Shown here: piece by piece, positions 9,028 to 16,538 of the stretch
Position numbering within the stretch: position 1 is the stretch's first letter
Layout of the letters: every line of letters begins with the position of its first letter
DNA from: Paraburkholderia sp. DHOC27
GTDB taxonomy: Bacteria; Pseudomonadota; Gammaproteobacteria; Burkholderiales; Burkholderiaceae
Reading direction: 5' to 3'
Assembly (NCBI RefSeq): GCF_003429005.1
Contig: NZ_QVQV01000001.1
Coordinates: forward strand, 1,171,864 to 1,235,863
DNA length: 64,000 nt
Notes under the pieces: generated by a model
The model's database searches: none
Told to the model about the DNA's origin: nothing
The model's input: the letters and a program-made list of their open reading frames with translations, nothing else
Position numbers and translations under genes: made by a program

Positions 9028-9897
9028 ATGTCCAAGACGATCCTCATCACCGGCACCTCGAACGGTTTTGGTAACGACATTGCGCAGACGCTGGCCGCCG
9101 CCGGTCACCGCGTATTTGCGACGATGCGCGACGTGAACGGCCGTCATCGCGAAGCCGCGCAGGCGCTCAACGCCAAAGGCATCGAAACGCTTGAACTCGA
9201 TGTCACGGACGATGCAAGCGTCGACGCCGCCTTCAAGGCGCTCTTCGCAAAGACGGACGGCAAGCTCGACGTGCTGATCAACAACGCCGGCATCGCGGCG
9301 GGCGGCATTCAGGAAACCTTCACGCCGGAACAGACTCGTGCGATGTTCGATGTGAACGTGTTCGGCATCCAGCGCGTGACGCGTGCGGCGCTGCCGAGCA
9401 TGCACCAGGCGAAGAGCGGGCTCATCATCAACATCGGCTCGATTCTCGGCCGCGTAACGCTGCCGTTCTTCGCACTGTATGGCGCGACCAAGCACGCGGT
9501 GGAAGCGGTGACCGAGGGCTATCGTTACGAGCTGTCGCAACAGGGCATTGATGTGGTGCTGGTGCAGCCCGGTCCTTATCCGACCAAGTTGTATACGGCG
9601 ATCCAGAAGCCGGCCGATCCGGCCCGCGCGGAGAGCTATGGCGATCTTTCGAAATTGCAGGCGGGCTTCGAGGAATTCCTGGGGGGTCTGTTTGCTTCGG
9701 AAGGTGCGCCCGACCCGCATGATATTGCGAAGGTAATCGTCGACCTGGTGGCGAAACCGGCAGGCCAGCGTCCGAATCGCGTGACCGTGGGGCTGGATTT
9801 TGGTGCGATTGCGGCGAATACGGCCATCGAGCCGATTCAGGCGAAGCTGGTGGGTGATATCGGCATGGCGCACCTTAACGCGCTGAAAACCGCCTGA
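9028..9897 (+). CDS. SDR-family oxidoreductase, copy 2 (tandem duplicate)
   Basis: A 289-residue protein identical to copy 1 except for seven substitutions by my alignment (R/K near the start, G/D, R/Q, T/S, V/I, A/V, V/L), none at TGTSNGFG, NNAG or the Ser138-Tyr151-Lys155 set. Both copies therefore look catalytically intact. ATG at 9028 is preceded by AAAGGA six bases away, as in copy 1. Silent differences are scattered along the gene, so the duplication is recent or is being homogenised by gene conversion. Its upstream region differs from that of copy 1, which suggests different expression. A hairpin at 9922-9956 follows. Confidence 0.92.
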   Translation: MSKTILITGTSNGFGNDIAQTLAAAGHRVFATMRDVNGRHREAAQALNAKGIETLELDVTDDASVDAAFKALFAKTDGKLDVLINNAGIAAGGIQETFTPEQTRAMFDVNVFGIQRVTRAALPSMHQAKSGLIINIGSILGRVTLPFFALYGATKHAVEAVTEGYRYELSQQGIDVVLVQPGPYPTKLYTAIQKPADPARAESYGDLSKLQAGFEEFLGGLFASEGAPDPHDIAKVIVDLVAKPAGQRPNRVTVGLDFGAIAANTAIEPIQAKLVGDIGMAHLNALKTA

Positions 9898-9921
9898 CGT
9901 TTCGGGTCAAACAGGGGGCGT

Positions 9922-9956
9922 CACCAAGGAGGGCCGCGTTATGCGGCGCCTTGGTG
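9922..9956 (+). terminator. terminator-like hairpin after SDR copy 2
   Basis: Outer arms CACCAAGG and CCTTGGTG, with an inner GCCGC/GCGGC stem around a five-base loop. It lacks a U-tract. It sits between convergent genes (SDR copy 2 and the gene ending at 10031) and could serve both. Confidence 0.5.
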
Positions 9957-10030
9957 CGCCGCTTTGAAATCAACGCGAGACCTTGCGCGGCTCTGCAACC
10001 CGCGCTCCCCGCGCATTCACCACGTCAAAT

Positions 10031-10498
10031 TCACCACGTCAAATACGCGCCCGTTTGCGGCGGTATGGACTGATCGATCTGTTTGCCGGCTGTGAACACA
10101 GCCGCGAAAGGCGCGATACGAAGTTGCTCGTCGTGGAGCGACACCATCTTCGCGATGATGTCGAACCCGTCCGCTGCAAGAAACCATTTGCCCAGTTCCT
10201 GACCATGCAACAGGGCGGCTTGTGCTGCGTCCTGAGCGGCGAGCCGGTCTTCCTGGGAGAGCTGGCCGTATCCATCGTCGGCAAGAACCCCCGCCAACGC
10301 GACTACTTTCATCAGCGTATGCAGATGCTCGCTCGAACCCATTCCGAGGCGCATCATTTCGAGCGCAATATGGTGACGCAACGACAGGCTTTCTACGAGA
10401 AGGTCGGGCAGCGGCAGCAAGCTCGCCTTGATGGCTTCGAGCACTTCAACGACGCTGCGTGACCGCTTGTGGGGATTCATACGATACCGCCGACTCAT
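10031..10498 (-). CDS. hypothetical helical protein, Burkholderiales type
   Basis: About 155 residues, rich in Leu/Ala/Glu, predicted mainly alpha-helical (EVLEAIKASLLPLPDLLVE; LSQEDRLAAQDAAQAALL), without signal peptide or membrane segment. I do not recognise a named domain. It follows the DUF3331 gene on the same strand, 48 bases away. The start is uncertain: ATGs at 10498 and 10480 are both plausible and neither has a strong ribosome-binding site; an ATG at 10537 lies inside a triple 13-bp repeat. The repeats directly upstream may regulate it. Confidence 0.7.
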   Translation of the reverse strand: MSRRYRMNPHKRSRSVVEVLEAIKASLLPLPDLLVESLSLRHHIALEMMRLGMGSSEHLHTLMKVVALAGVLADDGYGQLSQEDRLAAQDAAQAALLHGQELGKWFLAADGFDIIAKMVSLHDEQLRIAPFAAVFTAGKQIDQSIPPQTGAYLTW

Positions 10499-10519
10499 AT
10501 TGATGACGACATTGCTGCG

Positions 10520-10558
10520 ATCATGCGCGCAATCCATGCGTGCAAATCATGCATGCAA
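10520..10558 (-). repeat. three tandem 13-bp iteron-like repeats
   Basis: On the minus strand three consecutive 13-bp units follow the pattern TTGCRYGCATGRW (10546-10558, 10533-10545, 10520-10532). They start at the 3' end of the DUF3331 gene and end about 20 bases before the ATG at 10498. The regular period of just over one helical turn suggests binding sites, but this is unproven. Confidence 0.6.
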
Positions 10559-11053
10559 CTCACGCGGCTGCGCGTGAATTCTGGATTGCTGCACGTCACG
10601 CACGCAAGGCACTTCATCGTTGTCCGAAGTGTTTCGCGCGGCCAAGCCTTGCTCCAGTTTTTCCAGTGCTTCCGCCAGGATGACGTGACACACATTGCCG
10701 GGGCTGCGGCCTCGTGCATACGGCTTGTAAATGGGATCGCCACGATGAATGGTCGCGCCGCTCAACGCGCAAACCGACCGGCTCCTCGAGCTGCGCAATT
10801 TCCAGCACTGTTCGCCGTATCTTCCTGTGGTCGCATCACACCAGCAGATCCACACCACGGACCGGGAGGTGCGTTCGAGAATCGACACATAGGCGGACGG
10901 CGGTATGCCGCATTCGACGGCACGCTTGCGCCATTTGTCATGAAGAATGCTGTCGTCCCGAAGCACGTCGGGCGCATCGCAACACTTGTCTGTCGACGAG
11001 ACCCGCGCAAGAACCTTCACGGTCTGCTCCCATACATTGCTTTGAGTTTCCAT
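10547..11053 (-). CDS. DUF3331 domain-containing protein
   Basis: A 168-residue protein recognised as DUF3331, a family largely confined to Burkholderia and relatives. Family-like stretches are ILERTSRSVVWICWCD, GRYGEQCWKL, then VCALSGATIHRGDPIYKP, where C...G...I..GD.IY.P is the conserved core and may form a small beta fold. ATG at 11053 has GGAGAG just upstream and is preferred over a TTG at 11074. No biochemical role is known to me. It is divergent from the thiolase at 11285 and probably co-transcribed with the downstream hypothetical gene. Confidence 0.82.
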   Translation of the reverse strand: METQSNVWEQTVKVLARVSSTDKCCDAPDVLRDDSILHDKWRKRAVECGIPPSAYVSILERTSRSVVWICWCDATTGRYGEQCWKLRSSRSRSVCALSGATIHRGDPIYKPYARGRSPGNVCHVILAEALEKLEQGLAARNTSDNDEVPCVRDVQQSRIHAQPRELHA

Positions 11054-11284
11054 TTCACTCTCCACCGGAGGCAACGTTGTGCACGGGCTGCCGTCGAAAC
11101 ATCACGCGGCCGTCTGCTCGACATCGATGAGGCAGTGTGACACGACACTTCCCCACGCCACAATTAGACGAAGGTACTGCCCGCGAGGCGCTCAGCGAGC
11201 TATATGGATTACGCTTATAATCTTTGAAAGGGCATGATTTAGTCAGATTTTTTCGGCCGACGCCGACCTCGAACAGGAGCTGTG

Positions 11285-12469
11285 ATGAACGCACGTGAAG
11301 TCGTGATTGCCTGTCCCGTGAGAACGCCGATTGGTGCGTTCGGTGGATCATTGAAGGACGTCCCTGCCGTGCAACTCGGCGCGCTCGTGGTGCAGGAGAC
11401 GCTACGGCGAAGCGGGCTGGATGCCGGCGCGTTGTCGTCGGTGGTGATGGGTAACGTCATTCAGGCGGGCAACAAGATGAATCCTGCCCGGCAGGCCGCG
11501 ATACATGGCGGGGTTCCCGTGTCCGTGCCGGCGCTGACCGTGAACCGTGTTTGCGGTTCGGGCGCTCAGGCCATCGTGACCGCCGCACAGGAAATTGCAC
11601 TCGGACTCGGCGACGTCGCGGTGGCGGGCGGCATGGAAAACATGGACCGTGCGCCGTATCTGCTCGAAAGCGGCCGGTGGGGCAAGCGCATGGGCCACAC
11701 GGAGATGCTCGACAGCGTGTTGCGTGACGGCCTCGACGATGCATTTTCGGACCGTCATTCCGGCTGGCATACCGAGGACCTCGTGACGAACGCGGGATTG
11801 TCGCGCGGCATGCTCGACGAGTGGGCCGCGCGCTCGCAACAGCGCTTCGCGGCGGCGCAGGAACGTGGTGTGTTCGGCGCAGAGCTGGTCGCGGTGCAGG
11901 TACCGGGACGCAAAGGCACGGTCGAGTTCGCGCGCGATGAGCAGCCGCGCCCGGATACGACCGTCGAGGTGCTGGCGAAGCTGCGCCCCGCGTTTCGTCC
12001 CGAAGGTTCGATTACCGCGGGCAATTCGCCGGGGCTCAACAGCGGGGCGGCAGCCATGCTGGTGGCAGGGCGCGACTACGCGGAAAAGCAGGGTATCGAG
12101 CCAGCGGCACGCCTCGTTGCATACGGTATCGCTGCCGTCGAACCTGGCCTCTTCGGACTGGGCCCGGTGCCGGCGGTCCCCATTGCGCTGGAGCGTGCGG
12201 GCTGGCAGTTGAGCGACGTGGAGCGCATCGAGATCAACGAAGCGTTTGCCGCTGTGCCGCTGGCGGTCGCCGCCAGGTTGGGACTGCCGCAAGACATCAT
12301 CAACGTGGAGGGCGGTGCGATTGCACATGGTCACCCAATCGGCGCGACCGGCGCGGTGCTCGTCACGCGGCTGATCCACTCCATGCGCCGCGATGGTTTG
12401 AAACGCGGCATCGTGACCCTGTGTATTGGCGGCGGTCAGGGCATTGCCCTTGCCCTTGAAATGATCTGA
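11285..12469 (+). CDS. acetyl-CoA C-acyltransferase (thiolase)
   Basis: A 394-residue thiolase that condenses or cleaves acyl-CoA at the beta-keto position in the cytoplasm. The three catalytic elements are intact: nucleophilic Cys90 in NRVCGSG, His350 in GGAIAHGHPIGATG and Cys380 in CIGGGQG; NEAF is also present. Length matches the family. ATG at 11285 follows AGGAG by five bases, better than the GTG at 11282. A TATAAT box lies at 11216-11221 without a clear -35. No other beta-oxidation or polyhydroxyalkanoate gene is adjacent, so whether it is degradative (FadA-like) or biosynthetic (PhaA/AtoB-like) is open; the sequence looks closer to the biosynthetic acetyl-CoA acetyltransferases. Confidence 0.93.
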   Translation: MNAREVVIACPVRTPIGAFGGSLKDVPAVQLGALVVQETLRRSGLDAGALSSVVMGNVIQAGNKMNPARQAAIHGGVPVSVPALTVNRVCGSGAQAIVTAAQEIALGLGDVAVAGGMENMDRAPYLLESGRWGKRMGHTEMLDSVLRDGLDDAFSDRHSGWHTEDLVTNAGLSRGMLDEWAARSQQRFAAAQERGVFGAELVAVQVPGRKGTVEFARDEQPRPDTTVEVLAKLRPAFRPEGSITAGNSPGLNSGAAAMLVAGRDYAEKQGIEPAARLVAYGIAAVEPGLFGLGPVPAVPIALERAGWQLSDVERIEINEAFAAVPLAVAARLGLPQDIINVEGGAIAHGHPIGATGAVLVTRLIHSMRRDGLKRGIVTLCIGGGQGIALALEMI

Positions 12470-12520
12470 AGCCGGGCGCAGATGGTGAACGTCGCTGTTA
12501 GTCAACCTTGAGAGTCAGAT

Positions 12521-13099
12521 ATGGAGCCGCATCCATCCTCACCGTTTTTCTATAAGACCATTGCGTCACCCGTTGGCAAGCTGACGCTGGTGAGCAGTTT
12601 CGCGGCGCTGGTCGCGATCCTCTGGGAGAACGACCGGCCTGGCCGGGTCCGTCTTGGCGCGTTGCACGAGGCGACGAACGATCCGACGTTGCTCACGTTG
12701 GAAAGTCAGCTGGGAGAGTATTTCGCGGGCAAGCGTAGCGAGTTCGACATCCCGCTCGACTTTCGCGGCACCACGTTCCAGAAGAAGGTCTGGCACGCGC
12801 TGCTCCAGATACCGTACGGTGAAACGCGTACGTATGGCGAGATCGCGGTGTCGATCGGCAGCCCCAAGGCGGTGCGTGCCGTCGGCGCCGCGAACGGGCG
12901 TAATCCCATTTCGATCGTGGCGCCGTGTCACCGCGTGATCGGATCGTCAGGCGAACTGACGGGTTTTGCCGGCGGTCTCGATCGCAAGGAACGGCTGCTG
13001 ATTCTCGAAGACGCGCGCTGGGGACCGAAGACGGCGAAACAGGCCGCAATGGTCCACGCAGAGACGCTCGATCTGTTCAGTGAGCCATCGGCCCATTAA
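12521..13099 (+). CDS. ogt: methylated-DNA--[protein]-cysteine S-methyltransferase
   Basis: A 192-residue suicide DNA-repair protein that takes the alkyl group from O6-alkylguanine (and O4-alkylthymine) onto its own cysteine. The active-site motif PCHRVIG is present with the acceptor at Cys136; the preceding FQKKVWHALLQIPYGETRTYGEIA is the standard helix-turn-helix and N-hinge, and GFAGGLDRKERLL closes the domain. No Ada-type zinc/methylphosphotriester domain is present, so this is an Ogt-like stand-alone enzyme. It follows the thiolase by about 50 bases and its stop codon overlaps the stop of the convergent phosphoesterase gene. Confidence 0.95.
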   Translation: MEPHPSSPFFYKTIASPVGKLTLVSSFAALVAILWENDRPGRVRLGALHEATNDPTLLTLESQLGEYFAGKRSEFDIPLDFRGTTFQKKVWHALLQIPYGETRTYGEIAVSIGSPKAVRAVGAANGRNPISIVAPCHRVIGSSGELTGFAGGLDRKERLLILEDARWGPKTAKQAAMVHAETLDLFSEPSAH

Positions 13100-14499
13100 G
13101 AATTCGCCTGCGACGTCCTGCGCTTGAAGAAGTCCACTGCGTGCTGCCGGGTGGTCATCGGCGCGACAGTCGCCGCGGGATCGAGTCCGAAGCGGCGCGC
13201 GGTGCCTGACACGAGACTCTTCTGCAGATCGTTGAGCGGTTCGCTCGGCGCCGGCTGCACGAAATTCGCCAAAGGACTCTCGATGCCCGGTATATCCTCG
13301 CGCGCCGCGCTCAAGGTCAGCACCTGTTCGAGGGTCGGCGCGGCGGCGATCCGTTTGCTCGGCAGCATTTTCGACGCGGGAATATCGAGCCAGTCGCGCA
13401 AGGTAGCGAGAATGGACGTGTGGTCGTACGGCACCGCCGTGGGTGAGCGGAACACCGTGCCGGGCGCGATATAGGGCGATACCACCACCATCGGCACCCG
13501 CACGCCAAAGCGGTCGAATCCAAACGCTTCGTCTCCCGGCGTGCTGGCGTCGTCGGGCGGGATTGCGCCAGCCGGCGGCAAGACATGATCGAAACAGCCG
13601 CCGTGCTCGTCGAAGGTGATGATGAGCAAGGTTTCCTTCCAGCCAGGCGAAGTGCTTACCGCAGTCCAGATGGCATGAAGAAACGCGTCGCCGGCGAGAA
13701 CGTCGTGCGGCGGGTGCTGGTCGGTGGGGTCGACGAGGAAGCTCGGTTCGATAAACGAGTATTGCGGCAGCGCATCGTTCGCGCAGGCATCGACGAACGC
13801 GGGAAAGCCCTTGAAATGCGACGAAAGCGTGACATCCCACAGCTTGGGGAGCATCGTGCGTGTGAGCGACGGTGTCAATATCGTGTCACTGTAGACCGAC
13901 CAGCTGGCGCCGATCGAGACGAGCACATTGAAGATGGTGGGCATGTCCCACTTCAGCGGGTCGGGTGGATTGCCGTTGTTCACATGCCCGTTCGACGTGC
14001 CGGTATGCACGAATGCGCGGTTGGGCCACGTCTGACTCGGCACGGAGGCGAACCACGCGTCGGACACCGCGTACGAGCGCGCCAAAGTGGTCAGCACGGG
14101 TAATTGCGCCGTGCTGTGGCATTGCATGACCTGGGTTGCGTCGGTGGCCGTCGTGGTCTGGTAGTTGATCACGAAGCCCTGCATCGGCGTGGGTGGCGAA
14201 CCGCCTATGGCGGAGGCCGGCCCGAGGATTTGCTGCGTGACGTTGTCGAAGGTCTCTTGCGGATCGGGATTGGGCACCGTGCTGCTCGCCGCCGCCGTTG
14301 TCACCGGAACTGCCGCGCCCGTTTTCGAAGGATTCGACATGCTCGCCTGAACGCCGTCGAATTGCGCAGAACTCCCGGCGGGAAGCACGGTGGAGGGCGT
14401 GCTCCCTGCGGGATAGAGCCAGCCAAGCATCGTGTCGAGCGAACGGTTTTCGAACATCACGACCACGACGTGTTCGACGTTTTCAAGGATATTCGGCAC
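13096..14499 (-). CDS. phosphoesterase family protein (phospholipase C / acid phosphatase superfamily)
   Basis: A 467-residue member of the family that includes bacterial phospholipase C and AcpA. Metal and substrate motifs are visible: FENRSLDTMLG near the N-terminus, PSQTWPNR in the middle, HPPHD, and FDEHGGCFDHV with the metal-binding Asp/His. It starts with GTG at 14499 after GAGGAG. There is no signal peptide or Tat motif, unlike most family members, so it may stay in the cytoplasm or the true start may differ. Substrate (phospholipid or other phosphate ester) is not decidable. It ends tail to tail with ogt, sharing a TTAA. Confidence 0.88.
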   Translation of the reverse strand: MPNILENVEHVVVVMFENRSLDTMLGWLYPAGSTPSTVLPAGSSAQFDGVQASMSNPSKTGAAVPVTTAAASSTVPNPDPQETFDNVTQQILGPASAIGGSPPTPMQGFVINYQTTTATDATQVMQCHSTAQLPVLTTLARSYAVSDAWFASVPSQTWPNRAFVHTGTSNGHVNNGNPPDPLKWDMPTIFNVLVSIGASWSVYSDTILTPSLTRTMLPKLWDVTLSSHFKGFPAFVDACANDALPQYSFIEPSFLVDPTDQHPPHDVLAGDAFLHAIWTAVSTSPGWKETLLIITFDEHGGCFDHVLPPAGAIPPDDASTPGDEAFGFDRFGVRVPMVVVSPYIAPGTVFRSPTAVPYDHTSILATLRDWLDIPASKMLPSKRIAAAPTLEQVLTLSAAREDIPGIESPLANFVQPAPSEPLNDLQKSLVSGTARRFGLDPAATVAPMTTRQHAVDFFKRRTSQANS

Positions 14500-14588
14500 G
14501 GATCAGTTCTCCTCGTGAACAACGGCCCGCTCATAACGGTAGCCTGGATACGGGCAATCACCAACCACGGTTCGACAAATTCGCGCGG

Positions 14589-15494
14589 CTAGGCGCGCAG
14601 GCGCTTCACCAACGCCGCCAGCACCGGCGAAACCTGCTTGCGTGACGGGTAATAGAGGAAGAAGCCGGCAAACGGCGCGCACCATGCGTCCAGTACCCGC
14701 ATCAGCCGTCCGCTTTCAATATGAGGCGCGGCCTCGTGTTCGAGCACATACGCCACGCCGAGGTCGTCGACGGCGGCTTGCAGCATCAGCTCCGGCTCGT
14801 TGAAGGTGAGCGGTCCCGGCGGCGCCACTTTCAGTTTTCGATCGCCGTTCTCGAACTCCCATGCATACAGGCTGCCCGCGCTTTCCATCCGGTAGTTGAT
14901 GCAGCGGTGTTGCTGAAGGTCTTCAGGCGCTGCCGGCGTGCCATGCGTGGAGAAGTACGCGGGCGACGCGACCACCGCCATCCTGAGCGGCGCGCCGACC
15001 GGCAGCGCCACCATGTCCTGTTCGAGCTTCTCGCCGAGACGGATACCGGCGTCGAAGCGGCCGGACACGATGTCCTGGAACGCGTAGTCGACGATCACTT
15101 CGACGGTTGCTTCCGGATAGGTGGCGCAAAAGTCGTTCAGCACGGGCCGGATGACGGCCTCATAGCCTTGTCGTGTCGCGGTGATACGCACCGTACCGGA
15201 AATGCAATCACGCGTTCGGCCAAGCTCGGACAGCACGCCGTCGATCGCATCCAGCGCGGGTTCCAGCGCCAACAGCAGGGTGTGTCCTTCCGCGGTGGGC
15301 GCCACGCTGCGGCTGGTGCGGCGCAGCAGCGGATAGCCAAGGCGGCTCTCCAGACGCTTGATCGTGTAGCTCAGCATGGAATTGGACACGTTCAATTCCG
15401 CGGCGGCACGCGAGAAGCTTCGGGTGCGTGCGACTGCCGCGAAGGCCGCAAGGTCATCGAGCACGCCACGCGACATCGTTTTATCTGATTGCAT
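14589..15494 (-). CDS. LysR-family transcriptional regulator
   Basis: A 301-residue LysR protein: winged helix LDDLAAFAAVARTRSFSRAAAELNVSNSMLSYTIKRLE near the N-terminus, then a full effector-binding domain (GTVRITATRQGYEAVI...). The open frame extends upstream to 15599, but that would nearly touch the divergent SDR; ATG at 15494 gives the usual family length. It is divergent from the SDR at 15614, the classical arrangement for a LysR regulator and its target, and the 119-base gap should hold both promoters. The effector is unknown. Confidence 0.92.
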   Translation of the reverse strand: MQSDKTMSRGVLDDLAAFAAVARTRSFSRAAAELNVSNSMLSYTIKRLESRLGYPLLRRTSRSVAPTAEGHTLLLALEPALDAIDGVLSELGRTRDCISGTVRITATRQGYEAVIRPVLNDFCATYPEATVEVIVDYAFQDIVSGRFDAGIRLGEKLEQDMVALPVGAPLRMAVVASPAYFSTHGTPAAPEDLQQHRCINYRMESAGSLYAWEFENGDRKLKVAPPGPLTFNEPELMLQAAVDDLGVAYVLEHEAAPHIESGRLMRVLDAWCAPFAGFFLYYPSRKQVSPVLAALVKRLRA

Positions 15495-15613
15495 GACCCA
15501 TGCGAATTGTCCGGGATGATTGAATGAATAGTCGCATCTATGCTTTCTTCTGGTCAAGGCACCGGCCGACGCCGGTGCCGTCACGCGAACGTCGAACATG
15601 AAAGGGAGCAGCG

Positions 15614-16462
15614 ATGCTTGATGACAACGCAGTGTGGATGATTACGGGAAGTTCGTCGGGGTTGGGCCGCGCGCTGGCCGAGCAGGTTCTGGAACACGGT
15701 TATCGCGCGGTCGTCACGGCGCGCCAGCCGGATACGGTGCGCGATTTGACGGAGCGCTACGGCGAGCGAGCGCTCGCGGTGGGCCTCGATGTTACGGATG
15801 TCCGGCAGGTCGGCGCAGCGGTCAAGGCGGCGCACGAGCGTTTCGGCCAGATCGACGTGCTGGTGAACAATGCGGGCTACGGTTATATCGGCGCCATCGA
15901 GGAGGGCGAAGATGCAGCGATCCGCGCGCAGTTCGATACCAACATTCACGGCATCATCGCCATGATGCAGGCCGTGCTGCCGGGTATGCGCCAGCGCGCC
16001 AGCGGACACATCGTCAATGTCAGTTCAATAGGAGGACTGACCACCTTTCCGAACGTCGGCTACTATCACGCCAGCAAGTATGCAGTGGAAGGGCTTTCGG
16101 AAACGCTTGCCAAGGAAATGGCGTCGTTCGGTATCGGCGTGACAGTGGTCGAACCGGGCGCCTTCAGGACGGATTTTCGCGGCCGCTCGATGCAGCAATC
16201 CAGCGTGCGGCTCGCCGAGTTTGCGTCAACCCTGGGTCAGCAGCGCGATGCCCTGCTGGCCTCGGACGGCAAGCAGCAGAACGATCCGGTGAAAGGCGCG
16301 CTCGCCATCATCGAGGCACTGAAGGCGCCGCAACCGCCACTGCATCTGCTGCTTGGAGCCGACGCACTTGAACTCGCGCGCAAACAGCTTGCCGCACTGG
16401 CTCGCGAGTTCGACACCTGGGAGACGCTGACGCGCAGCACGGCGTTCGACGAGGCGAAATAG
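15614..16462 (+). CDS. SDR-family oxidoreductase under LysR control
   Basis: A 282-residue short-chain dehydrogenase/reductase, unrelated in detail to the duplicated pair at 7.8-9.9 kb. TGSSSGLG at residues 11-18 binds the cofactor, NNAGYGY follows strand 4, and the catalytic Ser (about 138), Tyr151 and Lys155 (YHASK) are intact. The C-terminal 90 residues, after the PGAFRTDFRGRS segment, form the substrate lid typical of the 280-residue SDR subgroup. The gene follows the divergent LysR gene and is likely its target. A hairpin at 16477-16506 separates it from alsS on the other strand. Confidence 0.92.
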   Translation: MLDDNAVWMITGSSSGLGRALAEQVLEHGYRAVVTARQPDTVRDLTERYGERALAVGLDVTDVRQVGAAVKAAHERFGQIDVLVNNAGYGYIGAIEEGEDAAIRAQFDTNIHGIIAMMQAVLPGMRQRASGHIVNVSSIGGLTTFPNVGYYHASKYAVEGLSETLAKEMASFGIGVTVVEPGAFRTDFRGRSMQQSSVRLAEFASTLGQQRDALLASDGKQQNDPVKGALAIIEALKAPQPPLHLLLGADALELARKQLAALAREFDTWETLTRSTAFDEAK

Positions 16463-16476
16463 GCGGCGCGTTGGCA

Positions 16477-16506
16477 ACGGCGCTCCATCGGAACGTGGGG
16501 CGCCGT
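16477..16506. terminator. bidirectional terminator-like hairpin between SDR and alsS
   Basis: Arms ACGGCGC (16477-16483) and GCGCCGT (16500-16506), with two further pairs inside after a mismatch. It lies between convergent genes and has no U-tract on either side. Confidence 0.5.
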
Positions 16507-16538
16507 GCTGTCTGCGTCGCGATCAGTGCAAATCCGTC

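Noticed and set aside
8784..9074. 96-residue plus-strand frame between the SDR copies
   Set aside because: It runs into copy 2 in another frame and resembles nothing known.
8944..9873. 309-residue minus-strand frame
   Set aside because: It is the reverse complement of SDR copy 2, and the equivalent frame exists opposite copy 1.
10520..10558. CRISPR or replication-origin reading of the 13-bp repeats
   Set aside because: Only three short units without spacers, and no cas, rep or par genes nearby.
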